Positions 46,648 through 58,474 of a stretch of 64,000 nucleotides of DNA are shown one piece after another. The position numbers and the translations under genes were made by a program. The DNA lies in assembly GCA_023678885.1 (NCBI GenBank), contig CM042997.1, forward strand, positions 29,084,064 through 29,148,063, written 5' to 3'. Under the pieces are notes generated by a model. It was not told the DNA's origin and searched no databases. It saw nothing but the letters and a program-made list of their open reading frames with translations. This stretch comes from Pogostemon cablin. Lineage: Eukaryota > Streptophyta > Magnoliopsida > Lamiales > Lamiaceae. The first letter of the stretch is position 1, and each line of letters begins with the position of its first letter.

Positions 46648-49600
46648 CTCCCCCTTGATGCTCATTTGTGTGATTCCGAGCTTTTCTCGTAGTATTTCGA
46701 ACCTTGATCTCGGTAGCGCTTTTGTGAATATATCTGCTAGTTGGTATTCCGTTCCAATGTGTTTGAGCTCGACTTCTCCATTATTAGCTGCTTCTCGTAG
46801 GAAGTGATATTTGATGGCGATGTGTTTCGTCCTGCTGTGTTGCACGGGATTTTTCGCCATTGCTATAGCTGACTTGTTGTCGCAGTAAATCTCTGTAGGA
46901 TTTTCTTGGTGTTCTTCCATATATCCGAGAATCCGTCTTAGCCATATAGCTTGACTCACTGTTAGTGCGGCAGCTACGTACTCTGCTTCTGCTGAAGATT
47001 GTGCGACACAGTCTTGCTTTTTAGATGCCCACGAGAATACTCCTGAGCTGAGTGAGAATGTATAGCCTGAAGTACTCTTCATGTCATCTGCTGATCCAGC
47101 CCAGTCACTGTCAGTGTAGCCAACTAGCGTTGAGTTATCCTGTGGCTCGTACCAAATGCCGTAGTCCTTTGTTCCTTGTAGATATCTCAGTATTCTCTTT
47201 GCAGCTCCGTAGTGGATTTAGCTTGGGTTCTGCATGAATCTTGATAGTAGGCTCGTTGCATACATGATGTCTGGCCTTGTAGCTGTTAGATATAGCAAGC
47301 TTCCAATAAGGCTTCTATATGTTGATTCATCTGCCTTTGGAGAGCCATCTTCTTTGCAGAACTTCTCATTTGTGATGAGGGGAGTTGCTACAGGATTGCA
47401 TCTTTCCATCTTGAACTTCTGTAGCAGATTATTTGTATATTTTCTCTGCGAGATAAATATCCCATTTTCTTTTTGATTTACCTCGATACCGAGAAAGTAG
47501 TTCATCAGTCCGAGGTCTGTCATTTCAAATGTCTTCATCATGTCTGCTTTGAACTCTTTGATCATATCTTCATCGTTTCCTGTGTAGATAAGATCATCGA
47601 CATATAGAGAAACGATTAGTCTTTTGTTGTTACCTTGGGTCTTGATGTACAGAGTTGGCTCGCTTTCACTTCTCTTGAATCCCTTGTTGATGAAGTAGCC
47701 ATCTATGCGACTGTACCAGGCTCGTGGAGCTTGTTTTAACCCATATAGTGCTTTTCGTAGTCTTAGCACCTTGTCTTCTTGTCCTTCTACCACGAACCCT
47801 TGAGGTTGTTCGACATAGATCTCCTCTTCAAGGTATCCATTTAGAAATGCTGACTTGACATCCAGTTGGTATATCTTCCATTTCTTCTGAGCTGCTAGTG
47901 CTATGAGAGCTCTTATAGTATCCAGGCGAGCTACTGGAGCAAATGTCTCGTTGTAGTCGATCCCTGGTAGTTGTGAGTAACCTTTGGCTACCAGTCTTGC
48001 CTTGTGTTTCTGGATTGAGCCATCTGGATTAAGTTTAGTCTTATAGACCCACTTAACTCCAATGACTTCTTTGTTGCTTGGTAGATCCGCCAACTCCCAT
48101 GTTTTATTTTTCTCGATCATCTTGATCTCTTCTTCCATTGCTTTGACCCATTCTTTTTCTTTGACAGCTTCTTCAAAGCTTGCTGGCTCAATTGCTGCAA
48201 AGTTGCACGTCTCATAGATTTCTCTTAGTGACTTCACCTTTCTTGGTGTTTCATCTGAGTCCGGTCCTTCTTGAACTTGAGGTGCTGAAGACTCAGGACT
48301 TTGTGGTAGTGGAAACTCTTCTGGAGTTTTTGGTTCTTCGACTTCACTTTCTTGATGCTCACTAGGTGGTAGTATTTGCGGCATCATGATAGTTTTCTTC
48401 TCAACTTTTTCTTCATCCCAGTTCCATGAGGCATTTTCATCGAACTCAACATCTCTACTGATGATGAGTTTCTTTGTTTTGAGACTGTAGAGTCGATAGC
48501 CTTTGGACTGAGTGCTGTATCCAAGAAATATGCATTTCTCGGTCTTTTCTTCCAGCTTGTGTCTCTTCTCTTTTGGGATGTGCGCGTAGCAGATGCTCCC
48601 AAACACTCTTAGATGTTTTGCTGATGGCTTTCGTCCACTCCAGGCTTCAATTGGTGTTTTATTTTGCACTGCCTTCGTTGGACACCTATTCAGCAAGTAG
48701 ACTGCTGTGTAGACGGCTTCCGCCCAGAATACTTTGGGCATGCCTTTCTCTGCTAGCATTGTTCTCGCCATCTCCATTACAGTCCTGTTCTTCCTTTCTG
48801 AGACACCATTCTGTTCTGGAGCGTAGCCAACTGTTAGTTGATGATTAACTCCTTCTTCTTCACAGAACTTGTTAAACGCCTTGGATGTGTACTCTGTCCC
48901 TCTATCACTTCGTAGGACTTTGATTCGTTGACCGCTTTGGTTCTCCACTAGATTCTTGAACTTCTTGAAGATAGAGAAGACTTCTGATCTTTCTTTCATG
49001 AAGTACACCCAGGTCATTCTTGTATAGTCGTCAATGAAAAGAATGAAGTACCTGTTCTTCTCTAATGTTGGAGTCCTCATTGGTCCACATACCTCGGTAT
49101 GAACCAGCTCCAGAGCTTGTTTTGCTCTCCATGCTTGTCCTGATTGGAATGACTTCCTGTGTTGTTTGCCTTCCATGCATTTATCGCATATGTCCTCATT
49201 TAGTTGGATTGGTGGAAGATCTCTCATCATATTCTTTTGTTGGAGTAGCTTTAGGCTGTAGAAATTGAAGTGCCCGAACCTCCGGTGCCATAGCCAAGAT
49301 TGGTCTTCTTGGGCATTCAATGCTGTCTCCACGTAGTTCCACTGGATGGGAAATTTTCTTTGATGCTGCATTTTGACTACAACGATCACTTGATTTTTAT
49401 TCTTTTTGTCGTAGATGATGCATGAGTCACCTTTGAATACTAGAGAGTATCCTTTCTCTATCATTTGACCCACGCTGAGTAGATTAGTACGTAGTTTTGG
49501 TACTAATAGCACATCATGGATGTACCGCATACCTCTTCTTGTGTTGACAGCTATTGTGCCTTTTCCTTCAACTTCCACTAGATCTCCGTTGCCCAGCTTC

Positions 49601-50625
49601 ACTTGAGATTTGATATTTTTGTCAACATTTTGAAAGATCTTCTCATCTCCAGTCATGTGGTTGCTGCACCCACTGTCTACATACCACGTGCCATTTTTTA
49701 CTTCTGATGCGACATGATTCGCATAGAAGAGATTATCTCCTTCTTTTTCTTCAGAGTAGTTGGCCTGGTGATCACCATTCTTGGAGCGACAATATTTCTC
49801 CAGATGTCCAAATCTTCCACAACTTTTGCATTGTGGTTTGCCTTGGTACCAACAATCTTTTTCAAGATGATTGGTCTTTTTACAAACTCCACATGGGGGA
49901 TATTTTTCTTTTCTATAATTGTCTCCAGTTTTTCTCCCCCTAATTTTAGAATTCTGAGACCGTATTTTTAATTTAGACTGAAAAGCATTTTCCATATTTT
50001 CATCTTCACTAATGCTCAGTCTTTTTTCATAGGCTTCTAGCGAACCCAATAAATCTGTCACTACTAATTTTTCTATATCTTTAGTTTCTTTTATAGTAGT
50101 AACTATTGGGTTGTATTTAGTAGGGAGAGATATTAAAATATTTTCTACTATTTTCTTATCTGTCATATCTTCCCCATAAGATTTTAGTTGATTTACTACT
50201 TCTCTTAGTTGAGTGTAGTAATCTTTTACGGTCTCAGATTCTTTCATTTTCATATTTACGAAATCTCTCCTGAGAGTTTGGAGTTTTAGATTTCGTACTT
50301 TATCGCTCCCTTGGTACTCCTCCTTTAGTGTGTCCCAGGCTTCCTTGGATGTCTTCGCTCCACTGATCCTCGGAAATAGTGACTCCGCCACAGCCATCTG
50401 TAGAATGTATAGCGCCAAGTTGTCCTTCTCTGTACTCCTGTCTAATTTTTCTTTGTCTGTGTTAGACAAAGATGATATGTCTGTGGGGATAGTGTACCCC
50501 TTATCGACGATCTCCCATAGGCCTTGAGACATAAAATATGTCTTCATTTTGATGGCCCAATAGTTGTATCCTTCACCTGAAAAGGTTGGGATTGGGATTT
50601 GTTGAGTATTGGCTAGAGAGGACAT
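46645..50625 (-). pseudogene. gag-pol polyprotein of copia element 2, single in-frame stop
   Basis: One frame runs 1,135 codons from the ATG at 50625 to a TAA at 47220-47218, then continues open in the same frame for 190 codons to a TGA at 46647-46645. Gag carries two consecutive zinc knuckles (CGVCKKTNHLEKDC and CKSCGRFGHLEKYC). Next come protease WYVDSGCSNHMTG, integrase (EVCGPMRTP, VLRSDRGTEYTS, GYAPEQNGVSERKNRT), reverse transcriptase with LYVDDLIYTGND intact, and RNase H (SASAEAEYVAAAL-like SSAEAEYVAA, LADIFTKALPRSRFE). The TAA follows SRFMQNPS, where the family normally continues with Lys; one A-to-T change explains it. The final stop overlaps the first bases of the LTR. Confidence 0.95.
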
Positions 50626-50713
50626 TTTTTAAGGTGTAGTAAAAATTTTGGGTAGTAATATGCGGAAGCTTATTTTGAACCCAGTTAATGAACTAACCGG
50701 GCTCTGATACCAC

Positions 50714-51125
50714 TGTTGGTATTTGAGATAATGGGTGACGAGTGGAAAGAGGTTGAGTGGAACGTATAGTTGATGTAAAAGGATGTTGATATTAGTGGTT
50801 TGGAGAAAGAGATAGTGGGTTTAATAATTTTGGTAATTGATGTAATAGACAAAAGATAGTGGAGCAGGTTACAAAAGTGAATAGCAAGTGAATAGATGAT
50901 TTCTTGTTTTTATTGCTATTACAATTATTACATCTTTACACATATTTATAGGTGACAGGAGGCGGTGGAAGATTGATTGATCATTCTGCCAAATTTGACC
51001 ATTCTGCTTGACATTGCGTATTGGACTCAATTTTTGACTAGTCTATTCCTTCCTAATTAAGTATTTCTAGAAGCTTAGAAATTCTAGACCATACTAGATC
51101 GAGTTAATGTGCATCAATTTTATCA
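50714..51125 (-). repeat. Right LTR (5' LTR) of copia element 2
   Basis: 412 bp, uninterrupted. Followed by the ATACA target copy. Confidence 0.95.
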
Positions 51126-51130
51126 ATACA

Positions 51131-53225
51131 TTTAATTAGTTGATGCAGCTGAACAAGGAAGGATTTTTATTTATTTAGTGTGTTTTGAAGTTGCAAGTTG
51201 CATGTCTTGAGACAGAGAATCTTTCATTTATACAATATTATAATTATTGCAGACAGAATATTCATCCATCCATGTTAGAGTTGGTCCCATTTATTTACAC
51301 AGTTGCAGGAATGACTTCTGATAGCTTCATTAGTCGTCTCTCTCTCTCTCACACACACATGTGCAGTGTAAGGGACAATTGGACATCTAACTAGATTTGA
51401 ACTATTATGGATCAAGATTTCGGATCACAAAATAAAATCAGACTACATTATCTCATATATCCAACCATACTGATCAACCAAATCTGAGTATCCATCCAAA
51501 ACTAATCTTCAACATTCTTTCTGAATCCAATATTTTTCACATTTCAATATAATTAACCTTATTTGTCATCATTTTTCAAATATGACATTAATTTCTTTTT
51601 AAAAGTTACTTTTATTTCTACCTACCGCACGTTTTTCCAATGCTAATATATGATTCTCCATCATTTTGTCCCAGTCAAAAGTTTTTCAATCATTAGAAGA
51701 TTAACTTTACTCAAAATCCACCAACAAAATTAGACACAAGAGTAGTTTTAGATTGCTCAATTGACATAACTGACGTCCAAAAATCACTCGTTCCATTTTC
51801 ATGCTTCAATAAGCGAGACATAAGAGTAAGAAAAAATGTAGATCTATTTTTTTTTTATATTTTCTTTCTCGCAATGTAAAATAAAATATTAAAGTGGAGT
51901 AAAAAAATTCTATCACAAAAATATTGTACATACAAGTTTTTCTTTATGAAGAACCATAAGATAATTCATTAATAACTAATTCACTATATTATGAAATGAA
52001 ATAAAATTCGCGTGCAATAGAGTCTAACTAGTTAAGTAACTCACAAGCTAAACTTGACTTGTAAATTTATTGAGTATTTTAGGGTGAGTTCGAGCTACTC
52101 TATTCAATTACATGGAACCTTTCAGCCTACATTAGTTCATGACCTAAGTTTGGATGTAGAAATACATATATGTCAATTTCGCAGAAATATCCATGGAAAA
52201 GAAAAAGAGGATCCCTTATTGAACCACAAGGTTTTAACTCCGATTACTTTTTAAGTTGAATAATAGTTACACACTTACACTTTTACTTCTTATTTTTGAA
52301 ATATTACTTACCATTTTTAAAGTAGAATTTATTACAAAGTAAAGTAGTCGCACATAAGTTTAGGTAAAGTATCATGACACTTGAGTACCAACTAAACTAA
52401 TTATTCCTTAATGGCTCTTTTTATCATGAAATTAAACCATCCGATTTTCTTTATGTGATTCAAATTTGAATCTCATATAGATATAGCCACGCGGTTCAGA
52501 TCCTCTATTTCATTTCAAATAACTAATGAAATTAAAACACAGCAACGTAGAAGGGTCTAGTGTCTGGGCTGTGCATCTCAAGGTGAAAGGAAAAGTAGGC
52601 AGTAGACTTTCTTGAACTATTGCAAGAATGAACATTTGAGCTCATTTAAGACCCACCAAAGTTGTTGTAGTGCAATTGGTTTGGTGTTTTTTATGCATTA
52701 TGAGAAGAAGATATGATAACTAACAAGACTTATCACTCTTCGGTTGTTGAGATTGAGACTAGGGCACCTACTGCCACCTACAAATGGACTTTGAACATAG
52801 CTAATCAAACATGTTCTCACTAGTAGTTACTAAACATGCCTAAAACAAACGATGCTGTGTCAACAGAAGTACTAGTTAACAATATTCAAGAATTTCTACA
52901 TCAAGTCCACAAACTAAATATGTAGAATAGAATTACTATGTCGATGACAGATACTGCACGCGACTCATAATTCATGATTAAGTCGGCATTTGCGGAGGAA
53001 ACCATAAGATGATGATAGCACTCAGCATGTTCTCGGATGAAACTCAACAAAGCCACAGGAACCATAAAATCATCACACACACTGCCAAACTTCAAATGTT
53101 GTATTTGAAGAAGAATCAAATGAATTGTTTCAATGTTAGAAAAGATGATGCGGGGAAGAAACAATAAATATGGGATGGTTCAATTGTGTTGGTAATGAGC
53201 AGGAAGACACCCCCACATAAGTGAT
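51131..53225. other. Intergenic DNA downstream of the SFT2 gene
   Basis: It contains a (TC)n(AC)n microsatellite at 51335-51359 and probably the 3' UTR of the SFT2-like gene near its right end. Short frames at 51185, 52054 and 52901 are unsupported. Confidence 0.6.
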
Positions 53226-55632
53226 CTAGATTTCAGTGTCAAAAAGACGGATTGTCAAATTAGAAACCATCCTACGAGCAAAAGGTATATAACTTAAGCT
53301 GTACCTGTAATGGCCCAAAAATAATTGCATTAGGCAAGAACCATGAATTTTAAAGCTGAATAGCAGATATCTAATTCACAATACAACTTTTCAGAATTCA
53401 GATTTATAGATTTGAAAGGCAAGAACCATGAATTTTAAAGCTGAATAGCAGATATCTAATTTACAATACAACTTTTCAGAATTCAGATTTATAGATTTGA
53501 AAGGCTCCATCGTCATTTACTATACAGCAAACTGAGCCCCCCCAGTTTAAAATAATTTAAGTCCAGTTTCACTCTTGCTCCTGGTGTTTTGGGTCATTTC
53601 TAGAATGCCTTAAAGCTGTTTCAGTTGGATTCTTTTTCTTGACAAGTGATTTTTTAAATAACAGCAGACAGGAACCAGAATATGTATAAAACAAACTTAC
53701 CAGAAAAGTGCGCAAATTTCACATATCACAGCAAGAAGAGTGAGAATCTTACTGTGGATCTGCAACATATAAGATGAACCCCTTATAAGGATATATGATT
53801 ATATAGAGACATAAATATGAACGTGTTAACAAGAAAATCATGAGATGGCGCAATGATCTATGGGGTACTGTGACTCGGAGTAGGTAGAAATATTTTTAGT
53901 ATAGCAGATTAAAAAAAACGTGCACAGAACAACCCTAAAATATAGCATGCAGAAAAGAGGCCTAAGTGCATCAGCATAGGACATTGAGCTCTTTAAGAGT
54001 TCTTAACTTCTTCTTGTGATACTACCAATTTGACAGTGTTTGACTACATTTCCTAAAAACACTCTCATTGCCTTTCATCCAAAAATACAACCAAATATAT
54101 TCACATTTCTGAATTCTGATGGATTTTCAAATTCTTTCATTTTTAAATCCTCCTCAATCACCCAAAGCTAGCCAAACATTCCTTCAGTATCTTTTGTAAC
54201 ATGCTTTTCAGATTCAAAATGCATTAGAAAACTAATTCTATCATTTAATATCCCAAAGGACTTCTATATGCACTTTTCCCAACTACGTTCATTTGGGTTG
54301 CTGTATAATATTATCACTTGAAAAGGATTTAGCATCTAATTTTTAAAATGAGAACAAAGAAGGCACGTGCAAAAGTTTCCAAGAAAATGTAATCGGACAC
54401 TGCAAATTAGGTAAAATACAGAAGGTTCTGAAGATGTAACTGGGCACTGCAATAGCTAAGACTTAGCTGAGCCCAGGAAAACGTTTCCTAATCCTATTAC
54501 TTTCTGGACTGTACACTATCTTACATCTTGCCCAAAATGCTTTTACAAACAAAATGGTAAACCATATTTTTCAAGAATTCAAGTGGCAATATCCAGTTAA
54601 ACTCAATAGACTTACCAAAAGAGCACAAACAAGAGCTACAATCACAGACCCAACATAAACTGCAGTAGCATATAACCTGACATTATCAAACATCATTTGA
54701 AGCTGTTGTGCAAATCCATTGAGGAAAGCTGTGCTGCCAAATAGAGACCTAACTCAGAAACTCAGAAAGCAAATGAAGGAAAATGCACATCTCCAGTTAA
54801 TAACAAGAAATACATTGAAACATATGTATTCAAATTTTCAAAAAAATTGTAACACAAGACCTTCTTTATTTTCTGTAACCAACAACAGGGGAAGAATAAA
54901 GCACTTCTTTCTGTTCAGAATGAGGGATTCATCATATTAATTCACAAATGCATTCAATCTCACACTCAAGCATCCAGCGACCAAAAAACGAGGTCTGCTC
55001 AACACTTGTGTTCCCATACATACTTCATGACTTTGTGTGCAATATATAGGATATTCACTTTTACATATGTTAACTCCAAGATATGAAATGACAGAAAAAT
55101 AAGAAATTTACACTTATCACCCCACGTAAGTGATTACGCACCTCCCAATCGCCAACACGTTGCCAAAGGTGAATAACAACGCAAATTTGATGGGCTTCAC
55201 AAACACAATAAGTGACTGCAAAAAAAGAACAAGCCAAAGATAAGTTATCGATGACTTCACTCAAATTCAATCACCAATTTCCCAATTAATTTTATTACAT
55301 TTCAGCAGGATTTCTTACTCCGACTGGATTACTAACATTAATATTTATACGATCTCTTGAAAGGATTGAACAAGTCAAGTGGGGTTTCCATACCAGGAAC
55401 ATACAAACAAGCCCAGCAAGTAAACAAGCAGCAAAAGCATACATCCTCTGCTCAATCCAGAAGCAAATCACCAATGAATTTAAGCTCGAAACCGATTTTC
55501 AGTAAAGATTCAATCTGTGAACAAATGTATCGATGAAATTACCTGTACAGGGGAGAGAGAGCATAAACCTTCGGTCCCTTCAAGCAAGTAATCTTGCTGC
55601 TCTTCATCTGCATTATCCGAAAAATTCCACAT
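53226..55632 (-). CDS. SFT2-domain vesicle transport membrane protein
   Basis: SFT2-type proteins are small Golgi tetraspanning membrane proteins that help fusion of endosome-derived vesicles. Six minus-strand exons with GT-AG borders: 55632-55543, 55447-55394, 55215-55142, 54733-54616, 53759-53701 and 53304-53226. They total 474 nt and give 157 residues, the usual size. A short acidic cytosolic head (SDNADEEQQDYLLEGTEG) is followed by the family signature LCSLSPVQRMYAFAACLLAG. Four hydrophobic segments follow, with PIKFALLFTFGNVLAIGSTA linking the second and third. The protein ends after SYIPFARR with a short tail. Start ATG 55632-55630 gives the conserved MW-type N-terminus. It is divergent from the SF3a60 gene, with 919 bp between start codons. 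No lesion. Confidence 0.93.
53332..53501. repeat. 85 bp tandem duplication in the last intron of the SFT2-like gene
   Basis: AGGCAAGAACCATGAATTTT starts at both 53332 and 53417. The copies differ at about one base (ATTCACAATA / ATTTACAATA), so the duplication is young. Confidence 0.97.
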
Positions 55633-56551
55633 TGTCAAGAATTCCCCAGTCTTCTCTCATCAATTTCAGTTTTCGTTGCAGTTAATTATGAGTAAAAAAT
55701 AAAAGAAATGGTGTAGAAGTGGGTGCTTTTGTAATTAAAGAAAACATGCGGACAAATTTGATAATATTTTAAAAAATCAGTTAATTTAATTATTTAGCAC
55801 ACAATACCATACTACAATTTACAAGTTCATATTTTCTCTTCTCAAATTATTTTGACAGCAATACAATGTTTCATCAATTAGATTTGATTATCTTTTATTA
55901 AATTCACAATTACTAAAAATTCCAAAATTATTGTAATGGCATTTAAACTATGTATATTTGTATTAACCAAAAACATCATTGCTTATATGTAAAATGCATA
56001 TTTTCTTACTCCTATCTTCTTATAATAAAGCATTTAAGTTGGATCGCTGTTAATACATATATGATTATTTTGTTATTTTCTATAAATGATTGTATTTGTT
56101 TTTTTAGGAAAAAAATTATACTTTTACTTTGTTTCAATGAATAAACTAAATAATTGGTTCTAAGATATAGCCGGTGCATTGATGTATCTAGGTTTGATTA
56201 AATTATAGTATATTATAGTTATTTTTTATTTTGTTATTATTTAATTTAATTTAATAATGTATAAGATTAAAACTTAATTTAAAATCAGGTGCACCAATTA
56301 TTAGGACTATTTAATTAAATAATAATAATAAATAATAGTAGTATAATAAATAAAAAAAAACACGTATCAGAACTATTATTAGCAAAAAGACCCCTATAAA
56401 ACTTCGGATTGCCTGAAAACAGAAACGACATCGTAACTTTTTCGTTTACTCCTTCCCCTCCACAAAACCTCTTCAAATCAAAAACCCTCGTTAGTCCACT
56501 GAAAAGTGGGGGAGAGAGAGAGTGGGTAAGGAGTGAGGGAGAGAAGAAAAC
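55633..56551. promoter_or_regulatory. Divergent intergenic region between SFT2-like and SF3a60 genes
   Basis: 919 bp, very AT-rich in the middle (55740-56350). On the plus strand CCTATAAAAC at 56393-56402 is a plausible TATA box for SF3a60, followed by a C/T-rich leader and a GA-rich stretch (GAGAGAGAGAGTGGG, 56512-56526) before its ATG. No clear TATA was found for the SFT2 side. Confidence 0.4.
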
Positions 56552-58443
56552 ATGTCGTCGACTCTGCTGGAGGTGACGCGTGCGGCGCATGAGGAAGTGG
56601 AGCGGCTTGAGCGGCTCATTGTGAAGGATCTCCAAACGGAGCCGCCGACTAGCAAGGACCGGCTTTATCAAAGCCACCGAGCTCGCAGCATGATTGATCA
56701 AATTACTGACACCACTCACAGACTCGTATGTTTTTTTTTATAGGTTTAGACTTAAATTTCTGTTTATCGGAGTATAATTTATGGTGACTGATTTGTTTAT
56801 TGCATTTTTTTTCTTTTCTTTTTAGATTGAAATCTACGAAGATAAAGACAATGCTCGAAAGGATGAGATTGCTGCCCTTGGTGGCCAGAGTTTAACATCT
56901 GCGAATGTTAATGTTTTTAGTGCATTTTATGATAGATTAAAAGAGGTGTGCAATTCTAGGGGTTTCATTGTGGTTCTATAGTACTTAATGCAATTTTGAT
57001 GGATAATTTTGTACGAATGCAGATTCGGGAGTACCATAGACGGCATCCACATGTACGCTTTGTTGACACCACAGATGAGTATGAAGAGCTTCTCAAAGTG
57101 GAGCCGACCATTGAGTTCGCTGGGGAGGTATAACTCTTACTATCATGAAAAATGTTTAATTGGAGTAATTCATGAGTTGATTAAAGTTAAAAGATGGGTA
57201 ATGGGCGATGGAATTTTAAATTTTGACATGTCGTGCAATGGAATGCTGGATTTAAATATTTGTTTATTTTTTTGTTTTTTCTTTCTATTTAAACCTGGAG
57301 GTCTATAATGTGTTAAGTTTGAAATACGCCCGCGGCCTTGTTCGACTTTTTAAGGACACCACTTTTCACTTCGCTGAAATCTGGAAATGTTCAACCAATC
57401 TTCTTTCATGTATGCCCCTTGAAAGGGAGCATATCATCTCTCACATTATATTTTTATAAGCTTTGATTGTGCGAGCAAGAAATCTTTTACTTCTAGAGTC
57501 ATCATATTTTATGTTGATTTTATCTCAGGAAGCCTTTGGACGGTACCTTGATTTACACGAACTATATAATGAGTATATCAACTCCAAGTTCGGACAGCAA
57601 ATTGAGTACTCTGCTTATCTTGATGTATTTTCAGAACTTGGGAAGATATCCCGCAAATTGAAGTTGGCTAGGTAAGGTTATCATTTTTTAGAGTCTCCTG
57701 TGAACCCTGTTTCATGTAAACCCTCCCTATTTAAAAATTGGAAAGCCAATTATACCCTTAAATATTCTAAACCTTAAGAATAAATATTAAACCCTAAGAG
57801 TATAATAGTACATAAACCACCAGTACAAAATATGCTTTCTAAGCTTTATTTGTCTATATATTTTTTCTATTGTGTTTAGGTTGCCTGAATATGACAAATA
57901 AGAAACTCTGCAATTGGTTTTAGCTTCTAGTTCTGAAGTATGCTTTTACTTTAGAATCTCAATACATGTACACAAACATATAATAGAATCCTTCATCAGT
58001 ACTGATGAAGCTATTTCTAACCCACTTAGCTCCTCATATCAGGTTTTTATGTGAGCTACTGGTCAGAATGCGGTTACCATTAGATTCGGTGGTTAGGGTA
58101 GCACAAATAAAGTTGACATGTGACCTGTAAATACCAAATATAGGAGCATAAAAAAAGAAAAGAAAAAAGCTTCTGGGCCTGAATGGTTTAGGGCAATTCA
58201 CTTATGAGTTGGGAACTATTGCCATATGAGGTTGTTAGTTGATTCAGGAGCTAAAGTTCAAATTGAAGAACAAGTTGTGCTTTCATGACAAAATAGTAAA
58301 AAAGCCTTTGTTTTATGGTCTGAGGATTTCTGCTTCTTCCAACTTCTGTATACTGTGTAATATATACATCTTTTTTCTATTTTTATATGGAGTGCAAAGT
58401 ACTTGTACTAATTTGGATTAAAAATCTCAACTCGAAACCAAAC

Positions 58444-58474
<31 letters not shown>

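Larger units (their letters stand above)
46166..51125 (-). mobile_element. Ty1/copia retrotransposon 2, recent and nearly intact
   Basis: LTRs 46166-46647 (482 bp, including an insert) and 50714-51125 (412 bp) start TGTTGGTATTTGAG and end CATCAATTTTATCA. The 5 bp duplication ATACA flanks the element (46161-46165 and 51126-51130). The minus-strand primer site TGGTATCAGAGCCCG lies next to the 5' LTR (50712-50698) and the purine tract AAGGGGGAG next to the 3' LTR. Outside the insert the LTRs look identical by eye, so insertion was recent. Confidence 0.96.
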
